Positions 1-9,500 of a stretch of 64,000 nt of DNA are shown piece by piece. The number at the start of each line of letters is the position of its first letter. The first letter of the stretch is position 1. Source of the stretch: Bog-950 sp964615305 (lineage in GTDB: Bacteria > Bacteroidota > Bacteroidia > Chitinophagales > LD1); the NCBI GenBank assembly GCA_964615305.1, contig CAZTNA010000007.1, positions 97,502-161,501 of the forward strand, given 5' to 3'. The notes beneath the pieces were generated by a model. The model was not told where the DNA came from, searched no databases, and saw only the letters and a list, made by a program, of their open reading frames with translations. The translations under genes and the position numbers were made by a program.

Positions 1-831
1 TGCTGTGCCTGTGCCGCGCTTTTTACCAGCCCGATCGTTGCCTTCGCCTTTAGTTTTATCTTCTTCTGTTACATCGGCATCAAACTGGTTACTGTCGTTT
101 GCAACTTCGTCACTATCTGCGTTATCATTACCTTCTTGCGAAGCAGCACGCTCAGCTAAACCTTCTGCTATTGCATCAGCAATGTAGTTGGTAAGTATTG
201 CTATAGATGTAGCAGCGTCATCGTTGGCAGGAATAGCAAAGTCAACTCGAGTAGGATCACTATTGGTGTCAACAATTCCTATGGTGTTAATGTTTAATCG
301 TTGAGCTTCTTTCAATGCTATGTTTTCATGAAGAATATCAACCAAAAACAATGCTGCGGGTACGCGGTTCATAGCTGCTACACCACCTAATACTTTCTCC
401 ATTTTCTCTTTTTCACGGCTCAATACCAATTTTTCTTTTTTGGTAACGCTTTCAAGTGTGCCGTCTTGCAACATTTTTTCAATGCTTTGCATTTTCTTGA
501 TACTCTTACGTATAGTTGTAAAGTTGGTGAGCATACCACCCAACCAACGCTCTGTAACAAAGGGCATTCCGGTACGTTTTGCAGCTTCTTTCACCACTTC
601 TTTTGCCTGTTTCTTTGTAGCTACAAACATTATCTTTCGTCCGCTACGCGCTATTGACTTTGCTGCTGCTGCTGCTTCTTCTAACTTCTCAGAAGTACGG
701 TTAAGGTCAATAATATGTATGCCTTTCTTTTCGCCAAAAATGTACGGTAACATTTTAGGATTCCATTTTCTTTTCAGGTGACCGAAGTGAACCTGTGCTT
801 CAAGTAATGCTTTATGATCTGGTTTTGTCAT
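1..831 (-). CDS. rpsB: 30S ribosomal protein S2 (partial, C-terminus off the left edge)
   Basis: Small-subunit ribosomal protein S2. The frame is open from an ATG at 831 down to base 1 (277 codons, no stop). The start MTKPDHKALLEAQVHFGHLK and the later KRKWNPKM, ERWLGGMLTNF and VDTNSDP segments are typical of bacterial S2. After about residue 225 the protein runs into a low-complexity acidic tail (EGNDNADSDEVANDSN-like, then Lys/Arg/Gly), longer than in E. coli but common in Bacteroidota S2. It lies 30 bp downstream of rpsI on the same strand, as the third gene of an rplM-rpsI-rpsB operon; tsf would be expected next, outside the window. Identification is secure; only the end is unknown. Confidence 0.97.
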   Translation of the reverse strand, partial: MTKPDHKALLEAQVHFGHLKRKWNPKMLPYIFGEKKGIHIIDLNRTSEKLEEAAAAAKSIARSGRKIMFVATKKQAKEVVKEAAKRTGMPFVTERWLGGMLTNFTTIRKSIKKMQSIEKMLQDGTLESVTKKEKLVLSREKEKMEKVLGGVAAMNRVPAALFLVDILHENIALKEAQRLNINTIGIVDTNSDPTRVDFAIPANDDAATSIAILTNYIADAIAEGLAERAASQEGNDNADSDEVANDSNQFDADVTEEDKTKGEGNDRAGKKRGTGTA

Positions 832-861
832 TTTTGTTTGTTTAATTGTGTTCAACAATGA

Positions 862-1245
862 TTAACGCTTACTGAATTGTTCTTGCTTACGTGCTTTGCG
901 CAATCCGGTTTTCTTACGCTCTACTTTACGTGCATCTCTACGAAGTAGTTTTGCCTTTTTAAGTTCAGGGCGTTTTTCAGGATTATCAGCAATTAAAGCG
1001 CGGCTGATAGCCAATGCAATAGCTTCTGACTGTCCTTTTATACCACCACCAAAAACGTTCACGGTTGTGTCGAAACGTCCTTCGCTACCAGAAATTTTGA
1101 ATGGAGCTTCCAATTTATTTTGAAGATATTCAAGAGGAAAAAAATCCTTGTAGTCTTTGCCGTTAACAGTAATGGTACCGCTGCCGGCTGTAATGTTAAC
1201 ACGGGCTACTGATGCTTTTCTGCGGCCAACTTTTAGTTTTTCCAT
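862..1245 (-). CDS. rpsI: 30S ribosomal protein S9
   Basis: Ribosomal protein S9, 127 aa, the usual length. GRRKASVARV near the N-terminus and the basic tail ending QFSKR (which reaches the P-site tRNA in known ribosomes) are both present. It follows rplM with a 2-bp gap and precedes rpsB, the conserved rplM-rpsI pairing. No promoter is seen between rplM and rpsI, so it should be transcribed from the promoter upstream of rplM. Confidence 0.97.
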   Translation of the reverse strand: MEKLKVGRRKASVARVNITAGSGTITVNGKDYKDFFPLEYLQNKLEAPFKISGSEGRFDTTVNVFGGGIKGQSEAIALAISRALIADNPEKRPELKKAKLLRRDARKVERKKTGLRKARKQEQFSKR

Positions 1246-1247
1246 AA

Positions 1248-1685
1248 TTAAAGTGCTTTTGGTTTTTGTGCGCCATGTGGATGTTCGGCACCTTCGTAAA
1301 CAAATAATTTTCCGAATTGCTTGCGGCCTAAACTGCTTTTAGGCAACATACCTTTTACTGCATGTTCAATTAAATGGTTTGCGTTTTTAGTTAACACTTC
1401 TTTAGGTGTAGCAAAACGCTGCCCCCCAGGGTGACCTGTATAACGCACTAGTGCGCGATCGTTCATTTTATTACCTGTCATACGAACTTTGGCAGAGTTG
1501 ATAACTATAACGTAATCGCCACAATCGGCATTTGGGGTAAAAGTAGGTTTGTGTTTTCCGCGCAATACAGCAGCCACTTTGCTGGTCATTCGACCCAAGG
1601 TTTTGCCATCGGCATCAACAATAAACCACTCTCGCTTTAGGGTGTTTTCAGACACCGATACGGTGTTGTAACTGCGTGATTTCAT
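1248..1685 (-). CDS. rplM: 50S ribosomal protein L13
   Basis: Ribosomal protein L13, 145 aa. Recognised from WFIVDADGKTLGRMTSKVA, the GDYVIVINSAKVRMTGNKM stretch, and the AVKGMLPKSSLGRKQF segment, all family hallmarks. It is the first gene of the rplM-rpsI-rpsB operon. About 45 bp upstream lies a consensus Bacteroidota promoter, giving a leader of about 40 nt. Confidence 0.97.
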   Translation of the reverse strand: MKSRSYNTVSVSENTLKREWFIVDADGKTLGRMTSKVAAVLRGKHKPTFTPNADCGDYVIVINSAKVRMTGNKMNDRALVRYTGHPGGQRFATPKEVLTKNANHLIEHAVKGMLPKSSLGRKQFGKLFVYEGAEHPHGAQKPKAL

Positions 1686-1730
1686 TTTGATTTGTTTGTT
1701 TTAAATAAATACGCTTTTTCAAGCGGGCGG

Positions 1731-1761
1731 CAAATGTAGAATTGCCAGCATGGTTTGCAAA
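1731..1761 (-). promoter_or_regulatory. Bacteroidota-type promoter of rplM-rpsI-rpsB
   Basis: Read on the minus strand, TTTG (1758-1761) is followed after 19 bp by TACATTTG (1731-1738), a full match to the phylum consensus TTTG / TAnnTTTG. The rplM ATG is 45 bp further on. The rest of the 1686-2020 intergenic stretch holds this promoter and the divergent promoter of the next gene, and nothing else I recognise. Confidence 0.8.
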
Positions 1762-1971
1762 TATTTTAGATTATTTTTTTTAAAGCACCTTCATAAGTCG
1801 CTGAAAAACAGCCTAAATATTATCTCTAACAGAAAAATACGCCTTCCTAAAAAAACACTAAGCAGATGAAGATAATTTACAATTGGCGTTCACAAAAGGT
1901 ATGTTGCATGAATACAACTATATGTGTTTTGGCAATTTAACCCCAAAAGAAAGGTTTATGTAGATAAATAC

Positions 1972-2003
1972 TTGACAAAAGTACGTGGACACTACTATTT
2001 TTG
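1972..2003 (+). promoter_or_regulatory. Probable promoter of the PorP/SprF-like gene
   Basis: TTG (1972-1974) and TATTTTTG (1996-2003), spaced by 21 bp, match the phylum consensus apart from a shortened -33 element. The predicted transcription start falls about 10-15 nt before the ATG at 2021. Confidence 0.55.
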
Positions 2004-2020
2004 GTGTCATAAACCGAGAA

Positions 2021-2968
2021 ATGAAAAAACCTTTACTTCTTGTCGCAGTTCTCGGTTTTTTCTATAACTGTTTTTCACAACAAGACGCCCAGTACAGCAT
2101 GTATAGGTTCAATGGCCTATACGTTAACCCGGCCTATTCAGGAAGCCACGATGCGTTAAATGCTATGGCAATTTACCGGCATCAATGGATAAAAATACCC
2201 GGTTTGCCTCAAAGTGCTTCTGTGGCAATTCACTCTCCCCTTAAAAATGAACGTTTAGCTTTGGGGCTTGTATATAATTTCGATAAAATTGGAATTGAAC
2301 AAACGCATACATTAAGCACATCATTTGCATACAGACTGCCTGTTGGTAAAAAGAAAAAAGTAAAACTCTGCTTCGGATTGTCGGCAGGCGTAGCATATTA
2401 TCAGGCAAAACTTAATAGTGTAAATGTGGTGGATGCTGGCGATCCTAATTTTGAAACCAATGTAACCAATCGCTGGCTACCCAATGTTGGATTTGGTGTT
2501 TATGCCTACAGTGATCGCTTTTTTGCGGGTATCTCAGTGCCGCATATTCTTGCTAATAAACTAAATGGCAACTACTCAGCTTTTTATACCAGATCCGATG
2601 TTGCCCATCAATATCATCACTTGCTGATTACGGGTGGTTATGTGTTTAACATTGGCAAAAAAGTAAAATTTATGCCTTCTATGTTGCTAAAGTATGTACC
2701 GACTAAAAATCCTGTAAGTTTTGACTTTAACATAGCTTTTATTTTTATTGATCGAATTTGGTTGGGCGCTGGTTACCGATTCAACGATTCATACAACTTT
2801 CTGTTAGCGGTAAATGTTACTCCTCAACTTCGTATAGGTTATTGTTACGACCTTACAGTTAATTCCCTGAACAAATACACGTCAGGCAGCCATGAAGTAA
2901 TGATAAGCTATGACGCATTATTCAAACATAGCAAAGTGGTTAGTCCGCGATACGTAAAATATTTCTAA
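2021..2968 (+). CDS. PorP/SprF family type IX secretion system membrane protein
   Basis: Outer-membrane beta-barrel of the PorP/SprF family, 315 aa from the ATG at 2021. A longer GTG start at 1985 is possible, but only the ATG puts a clean signal peptide (KKPLLLVAVLGFFYNCFSQ) at the N-terminus, and the longer form would begin upstream of the best promoter box. Family features are QDAQYSMYRFNGLYVNPAYSG after cleavage and alternating amphipathic strands with GVAYY, NVGFGVYAYS and FAGISVPHI. Members cooperate with T9SS, and some SprF-like proteins are needed for secretion of type B sorting-domain cargo. It sits 16 bp before a PorE-like OmpA gene, the usual partner. Which cargo it serves cannot be told; the type B PKD protein at 31.7 kb is one candidate in the window. 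Confidence 0.88.
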   Translation: MKKPLLLVAVLGFFYNCFSQQDAQYSMYRFNGLYVNPAYSGSHDALNAMAIYRHQWIKIPGLPQSASVAIHSPLKNERLALGLVYNFDKIGIEQTHTLSTSFAYRLPVGKKKKVKLCFGLSAGVAYYQAKLNSVNVVDAGDPNFETNVTNRWLPNVGFGVYAYSDRFFAGISVPHILANKLNGNYSAFYTRSDVAHQYHHLLITGGYVFNIGKKVKFMPSMLLKYVPTKNPVSFDFNIAFIFIDRIWLGAGYRFNDSYNFLLAVNVTPQLRIGYCYDLTVNSLNKYTSGSHEVMISYDALFKHSKVVSPRYVKYF

Positions 2969-2984
2969 GCCCCATTTTTCTGAA

Positions 2985-5141
2985 ATGAAATACACGCTAA
3001 CTCTACTCCTTTTTTTACTGCTTACTTTACCAACTATTGCACAGCGCAGCTTGGTAAAACGTGGCGAATTAGAACTGAAGCGTTTTCGTTTTGACGAAGC
3101 TGCTTCACTATTCAAAAAGGCTGCAGATGCCGATAGCAACGATGTGGTGGCTCGCGAAAAACTGGCAGAAGCATTTATGCTTACCAACGATTTTCAAAGT
3201 GCAGAAGCAGTATATAGAACATTGTCAGAAAACCCTACAGCAAACCAAATCAACAAGTTTTACTATGGTCAGGTACTTTGCATAAATGGGAAATACGGAG
3301 AAGCAACAAAGGCGTTTAATGCATTTGTTGTCGCATCACCAAACGATACACGCGCTATTGAATTCAAAAACTTTGCCGATGAAATAAATGCTATTGCAAC
3401 GGATGTAAAAGCATATGATTTGGCAGGAATACCAGAAAACTCGCCTCATTCTGAAATTGGTCCAGCTTATTGGGTGGGAAAACTCACATTTAGCAGTAAT
3501 CGGAAGGCAGGTTCAGCAGTTAAAAATATTGATTCGTGGAGCGGTAAAGCATTTTATGACTTATATGAAACAGGGAGTTCACCTGAAGCAACTGTTGCAG
3601 CAACAAAAATTAAAGGAAAAAAGGTTAACCGTAGATTAAACGAAGGCCCTGCAGTATTTAGCGCTGATGGTAATGAGATAATTTTTACACAAAGCAATTA
3701 CAAACACAAAAATGCTGAAGGTGTACGCACGCTTGGTTTGTTTTCGGCAAACTGGACTGCTAAAAAAGGGTTTACTAATGTGCAACCACTACCCTTTAAT
3801 AACTACAGTTATAATGTAGCTCAGCCAGCACTATCACCAGACGGCAAGCGCTTGTATTTTGCAAGTGATATGCCAAACGGCAGAGGAGAAACTGATTTGT
3901 ATATGAGTTTGCGCAATGGCAGCACTTGGGAAAACCCCATTAATCTCGGAAAAGAAATAAATACAACAGGCCGGGAAATGTTTCCCTTCATAGCACCTGA
4001 TGGAACATTGTATTTCTCTTCTGATTCGAGAGTGGGTTTAGGAGGGCTTGACATTTATCGTGCCTACCCAGAGGGTAATACATTTAGTGGAGTACAAAAC
4101 CTAGGAGCAACGGCCAATAGCTCCGCTGACGACTTCGGTTATGTATGTGATGAAACATTAAAAAATGGATTTCTGGTTTCTAACCGCACGGGTGGTCAAG
4201 GCGAAGACGATATATATAAGTTTATAAAAAATTCAGAAGCAGTTTGTGGTACTGTGGCTGATGCTAAAACTAAAGCAGGAATAGAAAATGTACTGGTAAC
4301 TGCAACTAATGCTGAAGGCCAAAAGTCAATAGCGCGCACAAATTTAAAAGGCGGCTTTTGTGTTCAGTTGGCAGCAGGAAAGGAATACAAAATAGAAACC
4401 TCAACACAGAGCTACTACAAAACTGATACTAAAGTAATAGCTCGTAGTTCACGAAATGACCATATTAACATTTTACTAGACCCCAAGGGTGGTATTGAAT
4501 TGGCGGTTGATGTATCGCAAAAAGGTGATGGCAAAATTGAGGGTGCCACCGCATTTTTAATTAACAAAAAGACAGGCGAAGTAACAGAAATGAAAAGTGA
4601 TGATAATGGAATTGTAAAGTTCGACTTGTTTAAAGATCAGGAATATGATTTAAAAGTGGTAAAGAAATTGCCGGGACAGGAAGGAGTGTACGACAAGTTC
4701 GTAAAAACTATCAGTACAATGGGATTCAAAGAATCAGACAAGCTGAACGAAAACGCCCAACTCACCTATTATGATGGTAAATTTGTATTCGATTTACCTA
4801 ATGTATATTTCGATCTTAACAGTGCAACAATAAAACCTATTGCGGCTGCAGATTTAGATAAAGTAGTTTCGGTGATGCAAACCTTTCCTGACATGCAAGT
4901 TGAGCTCAGCGCGCATACCGACAGCCGAGGAAAATCAGCTTTTAATCTTGGCCTTTCAGCACAGCGAGCCAGCAATTGTGTTGATTATTTGGCAGCTAGA
5001 GGTGTAAATAAGGCACGGTTGATTGCTATTGGATACGGTGAAGAAAGGCTTCGCAACAAATGTGCTGATGGAGTTAATTGCACTGAAGCTGAACACTCAG
5101 TTAACAGACGCACCGAATTTAAGGTTGTAAAGTTCGACTAA
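2985..5141 (+). CDS. PorE-like OmpA protein with TPR, beta-propeller and carboxypeptidase-regulatory domains
   Basis: Exported 718-aa protein (signal peptide, residues 1-19). Domain order as read: TPR repeats (about 22-130); PD40/WD40-like propeller blades (about 150-405, with SADGNEIIFTQS, SPDGKRLYFASD and APDGTLYFSSDS as blade motifs); a carboxypeptidase-regulatory-like beta domain (about 410-500); a second beta segment; and a C-terminal OmpA peptidoglycan-binding domain (about 600-718, with YFDLNSATIKP, LSAHTDSRG and RASNCVDYL). This order matches PorE of the type IX secretion system, which links the OM machinery to peptidoglycan. It is probably co-transcribed with the upstream PorP/SprF gene. 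Bacteroidota often carry several paralogues, so calling it the core T9SS PorE is inference. Confidence 0.85.
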   Translation: MKYTLTLLLFLLLTLPTIAQRSLVKRGELELKRFRFDEAASLFKKAADADSNDVVAREKLAEAFMLTNDFQSAEAVYRTLSENPTANQINKFYYGQVLCINGKYGEATKAFNAFVVASPNDTRAIEFKNFADEINAIATDVKAYDLAGIPENSPHSEIGPAYWVGKLTFSSNRKAGSAVKNIDSWSGKAFYDLYETGSSPEATVAATKIKGKKVNRRLNEGPAVFSADGNEIIFTQSNYKHKNAEGVRTLGLFSANWTAKKGFTNVQPLPFNNYSYNVAQPALSPDGKRLYFASDMPNGRGETDLYMSLRNGSTWENPINLGKEINTTGREMFPFIAPDGTLYFSSDSRVGLGGLDIYRAYPEGNTFSGVQNLGATANSSADDFGYVCDETLKNGFLVSNRTGGQGEDDIYKFIKNSEAVCGTVADAKTKAGIENVLVTATNAEGQKSIARTNLKGGFCVQLAAGKEYKIETSTQSYYKTDTKVIARSSRNDHINILLDPKGGIELAVDVSQKGDGKIEGATAFLINKKTGEVTEMKSDDNGIVKFDLFKDQEYDLKVVKKLPGQEGVYDKFVKTISTMGFKESDKLNENAQLTYYDGKFVFDLPNVYFDLNSATIKPIAAADLDKVVSVMQTFPDMQVELSAHTDSRGKSAFNLGLSAQRASNCVDYLAARGVNKARLIAIGYGEERLRNKCADGVNCTEAEHSVNRRTEFKVVKFD

Positions 5142-5172
5142 CCGAATCTTAGAACATTATACAACGTCTTTT

Positions 5173-5180
5173 TATTTTCG
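5173..5180 (+). promoter_or_regulatory. -7 element before mtaB
   Basis: TATTTTCG fits TAnnTT(T/C)G and ends 6 nt before the mtaB ATG; the -33 region (TTAG near 5149) is poor. If used, the transcript would begin at or 1-2 nt before the start codon. Confidence 0.4.
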
Positions 5181-5186
5181 CGTTCC

Positions 5187-6521
5187 ATGTTTTACAATCG
5201 TAAGGTAGCGCTATATACACTAGGTTGCAAACTCAATTTTTCTGAAACTTCAGCTATTGCCCGTCAAATGGCAGACAATGGCTTTCAAAAGGTTGACTTT
5301 AGCGAACCTGCTGACTATTACGTAATCAATACGTGCAGCGTAACCGAAAATGCTGATAAAGAAACAAAGCAAGTTGTAAAAGCTGCATTAAGAACCAACC
5401 CTAACGCCAAAGTGGTAATAGTTGGGTGCTATGCTCAGCTAAAACCCGAAGAAATAGCTAGTATAAAAGGGGTTAGTCTGATATTAGGGGCAAGCGAAAA
5501 GTTTAAAATACACGAACATCTCGAAAAGTTAGAAGAACAAACAACACCGTTAATAATAAATAGCGAGATTGATAGCGTAAGCTTTTATGCTGATGCTTTT
5601 TCTCAAGGAGAACGAACGCGTAGTTTTTTAAAAGTGCAAGATGGCTGCGACTACTTTTGTTCGTTTTGCACAATACCGCTTGCCAGAGGGAAAAGCCGTA
5701 GCAACTCGATTGATCAAACAGTGCAAGTAGCACACAATGTAGCTGCTACAGGGGTAAAGGAAATTGTACTCACAGGTGTAAACCTGGGAGATTTTGGCAA
5801 GTCTCCGGACGGCAGCCTAAGAACTGAAGAAAATTTCTTTCACCTTTTGAAGCGGTTAGACGCTGAAATAGATGTAGAGCGTTTCAGAATTTCGTCTATA
5901 GAACCTAATCTGCTCACCAATCAGATTATAGATTTTGTGTCGCAGAGTTGTAAAGTAATGCCTCACTTTCATATACCGCTACAAAGTGGTTCGGATAAAA
6001 TTTTAAAGCTGATGCGCAGAAAATATTTGCGCAAACTTTACAGGGAGCGTATTGAACACATAAAAAAAGCAATACCACATGCGTGTATTGGTGTAGATAT
6101 AATTGTGGGCTTTCCTGGCGAAACTGAAGAGTATTTTAAAGAAACCTACAATTTTGTAAATGACTTAGATGTTTCGTACTTACATGTGTTTACATATAGT
6201 GAGCGTGCTAATACCAGAGCGCTGAATATTACCCCTGTAATACCTGTGGCTGAAAGAAAAGAACGAAACAAAATGCTTCGGATTCTCTCTGAAAAAAAGA
6301 AACGCAAGTTTTACAGTGAGCACGTAAACACTCATAGGCCAGTGTTGTTTGAAGCAGAAAACGACAATGGTGTTAGATATGGATTTACTGATAACTACAT
6401 TAAAGTGGGTATTCCTTACGAGGAAGATATGTGGAACACTATACAAGACATCCACCTATTGTCTATCTCTGATTTTGGATATATGAAAGGTACAAAGCAC
6501 TTAGAAATTGCATTAGCTTAG
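5187..6521 (+). CDS. mtaB: tRNA (N6-threonylcarbamoyladenosine(37)-C2)-methylthiotransferase MtaB
   Basis: Radical-SAM methylthiotransferase that converts t6A37 to ms2t6A37 in ANN-decoding tRNAs. 444 aa. Three N-terminal cluster cysteines are seen at C14, C50 and C81 (TLGCKLNFSE, INTCSVTENAD, VGCYAQ), and the radical-SAM CxxxCxxC at C154/C158/C161 (DGCDYFCSFC). The central core has HFHIPLQSGSDKILKLMRRKY and DIIVGFPGETEEYF, followed by a short TRAM-like C-terminus. The N-terminal TLGCKLN and the spacing favour MtaB over MiaB or RimO. It stands alone between a T9SS pair and a convergent surface-protein gene. Confidence 0.93.
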   Translation: MFYNRKVALYTLGCKLNFSETSAIARQMADNGFQKVDFSEPADYYVINTCSVTENADKETKQVVKAALRTNPNAKVVIVGCYAQLKPEEIASIKGVSLILGASEKFKIHEHLEKLEEQTTPLIINSEIDSVSFYADAFSQGERTRSFLKVQDGCDYFCSFCTIPLARGKSRSNSIDQTVQVAHNVAATGVKEIVLTGVNLGDFGKSPDGSLRTEENFFHLLKRLDAEIDVERFRISSIEPNLLTNQIIDFVSQSCKVMPHFHIPLQSGSDKILKLMRRKYLRKLYRERIEHIKKAIPHACIGVDIIVGFPGETEEYFKETYNFVNDLDVSYLHVFTYSERANTRALNITPVIPVAERKERNKMLRILSEKKKRKFYSEHVNTHRPVLFEAENDNGVRYGFTDNYIKVGIPYEEDMWNTIQDIHLLSISDFGYMKGTKHLEIALA

Positions 6522-6527
6522 TCTATC

Positions 6528-6562
6528 TAAAAAAAACAAGCCGCCCCCTTTCGGAAGCGGCT
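6528..6562 (-). terminator. Intrinsic terminator of the DUF4397 protein gene
   Basis: A hairpin with stem AGCCGC/GCGGCT (6539-6544 with 6557-6562) is followed, on the minus strand, by a T-run (6530-6536). It lies between the convergent mtaB and DUF4397 genes; the U-tract serves the minus strand. Confidence 0.7.
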
Positions 6563-6581
6563 CAAAAAAAATCTGAAATTT

Positions 6582-9500
6582 CTATCGGATAATGTTGAAT
6601 TTGCTATTCACTACATTATCATTTGTCGAAATTCGAACAAAATACATTCCGTTAGCAAGATCACTAAGGTTAATGCTCATACTTTGTTTTCCGTTTACCG
6701 GATTTGCATTCATTACTTGTTTAACCACAGCCCCCTTAATATCAGTAACCTGCACATTCACAGTTTCTGTTTGCTTTAAGTCAAAGTTGATAAACAGGTT
6801 ATCTGTAGCTGGATTCGGGTAAACACTCAGGTCTATCTCTTTCGCTGTTTCATTAACTGAGTTGTAAACCGGAAGTGGAACAAATGGGCCACCTTGTGAG
6901 GTTACCAGGTACAAACCAACAGAACTACCACCATTATTGTTTCCGGGGTTAACAAAACCACTGGATAGCAAAATGCCTGACTGTCCACCTAATGCTGAAA
7001 GATCCGCTACATAACTTTCGAAGGTTTGTGTACCTGAACCATCTTTTAAATCAACAACATAACTCATAGCCGGAACCGGAAGGTATGTCGAGATATCGGT
7101 GTATGAAGCATCATCTATAATGGTGTTTCCGCCTTGTACAGCTAAGTCAATGGTGGGTGCATCCGGAGAACCATGAACCACAAAGAAATCGAAATTGCCT
7201 GATTGGCCGGCAAGTTGTTGCGCAGGTGTCTTAACCAACACATCGAAATCTGTACTAACCCCATCAGGATTGGCGGCATAACCTGTACCATTTACACCAC
7301 TGGCAATAGCAACATATGTTTGGCCTGTGGTAAAGAACAATACATTACTCCAAACTGTATCGTTTACAGAAGTAGAGTTCCCTGGAGCTATACCAATACG
7401 TTGAGGAAATTCAGCCGTTAATACACCTTGAATAACTGGCGATGCTGTACGGTATGCAAAGTTATCGAAGAACTTAGCTCCGTTTACATAAATATCTATA
7501 GCAGCCAAGGCTGTATCTGGTGAATTGTGAACCAATTGGAAGTTTGCAGTGGTACGTTTAGGTAAGGCTAGCACAGTACCGTCATCTAACGCAGCGAACA
7601 AACCTAAAGACGGACCATTATTATTAGCCAAAGGATTTACAAATCCTGAAGCAAACACCGTAGCGGCCCTACCGGCTAAGCTACTGAAGTTAGCTATCCA
7701 TGTATCATAAACTGATGATGAGTCGTATTCAATTACTTCAAATTGATAATAAGAAGGAGGTAAAGACAAATAAGAAGATCCATCCTTGTAATTAACGTTA
7801 TTTACTAACAATGGGCCTCCGCTTCTAATGCGAAGGTCTAAGCCGGGCGCATCGGTACATCCATGAAATGCATTAAAGTCTAACACCCCTGCATTGCTTG
7901 AACTGTTACGTGCATTATTTAATACCACTAAATCTAGAGCAGTGCTTATAGCATCCGGATTTGAGGCGAAGCCACTTCCTTGCAGACCTGAAATGAATGC
8001 TGAATATTTTTCGCCCGGGTTAAATTGAACTCCATTGAATGTTGCTACAGCATCGCCAACGGAAACAGAATTACCAGGGGCAATTGCTATACTCAAAGAA
8101 ACACCCGCTGGTGTAGCGCTAAACGGGGTAGCTGTACGGAAGGAAAAATTGTCTAATGTTAAAGATCCATTAACGTACACATCAATTGTATCAACTGAAG
8201 CATCGGCACTGTTATGCACAAACTGCACATAAGCATTTGTTTCCTGAGCAAAAGGAACAAACGGCCCTCCCTGTGATGTAACGTAGAATAAACCAAAAGC
8301 AGGGCCATTGTTATTGTTAGCTGGAGTTACGAAACCACTCGAAAGAACTACACCAGACTGACCGCCCAAAAGACTAAAATCTGCATTGTAAACTGCGAAT
8401 GTACTGGCTGCTGTACTATCTTGAAGTTTCCATACGTAAGTGCCGGCAGCAGTAGGAACATAACTAGAAAGATTACCATAGCTGGCATTATCAACAATGT
8501 TTCCTCCGCCAATTAAATTAATATCCACGGAAGGCGCGTCTGTAGTGCCATGCACAACGAAGAAATCAAAATCACCCGACTGCCCGGCCAACTGTTGTGC
8601 GGGAGTTTTTACTAAAACATTAAAACTGTTATCTAAACCATCTGGGTTAGCAGCAAAACCACTGTATTCAACTCCACTTGCCACAGCTACGTAAGTTTGC
8701 CCTGTGTTAAAGAAAAGAACGGTGCTCCAAATAGTATCGTTTACCGAAGTTGAATTACCGGGAGCAACGCCAATTCGCTGAGGGAAGTTTGCCGTTAGCA
8801 CCCCCTGAATAACAGGAGAAGCCGTGCGGAAAGCAAAATTGTCGAAGAACTTGGCTCCGTTTACATAAATATCTACAGTAGCTAAGCCCGGGTCTGGAGA
8901 GTTGTGTATTAACTGAAAATTTGCAGTGGTTCTTATCGGAAACTCCAACACAGTACCATCGTCTAAAGCTGCAAACAACCCAAGTGCCGGTCCATTGTTG
9001 TTACTTAACGGAGAAACAAAGCCTGATGCAAAAACAGTTGCTGCTCGCCCGCCTAATCCGCTAAAGTTTGCAATCCATGTATTAACTACCGATGATGAGT
9101 CTTCAGCAATAACCTCAAGTTGGTAGTATGTTGGCGGAATTGAAAGATATGATGTTCCTTGCCCGTACTTTACATTGTTAAACAAAAGTGGTCCACCACT
9201 TCTAATCCGAACATCAACACCGGCAGCATCTGTAACACCATGAAAAGTATTGAAGTCTATTAAAGCACCGTTGCTTCCTGTACTGCGTGAACTGTTTAGC
9301 ACTTTCAACTCAAACGCAGTGTTTAAAGCATTAGGATTTGCTGCAAAACCAGAACCTACTAGACCGGATGCAATAATTGTGTAGTTAGAATCTGTAATAA
9401 AAGGGCCTAGCGCCTGAACATAAAGTGACGGGTCAGATACAGAAGCGTTAGCTGCCTTAATATGAGCAGTAATACTCATACCAGCTGGCACAGCCATAAA

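Noticed and set aside
7203..9126. Plus-strand frames inside the DUF4397 gene
   Set aside because: Shadow frames of a long coding gene with clear family motifs and signals on the minus strand.
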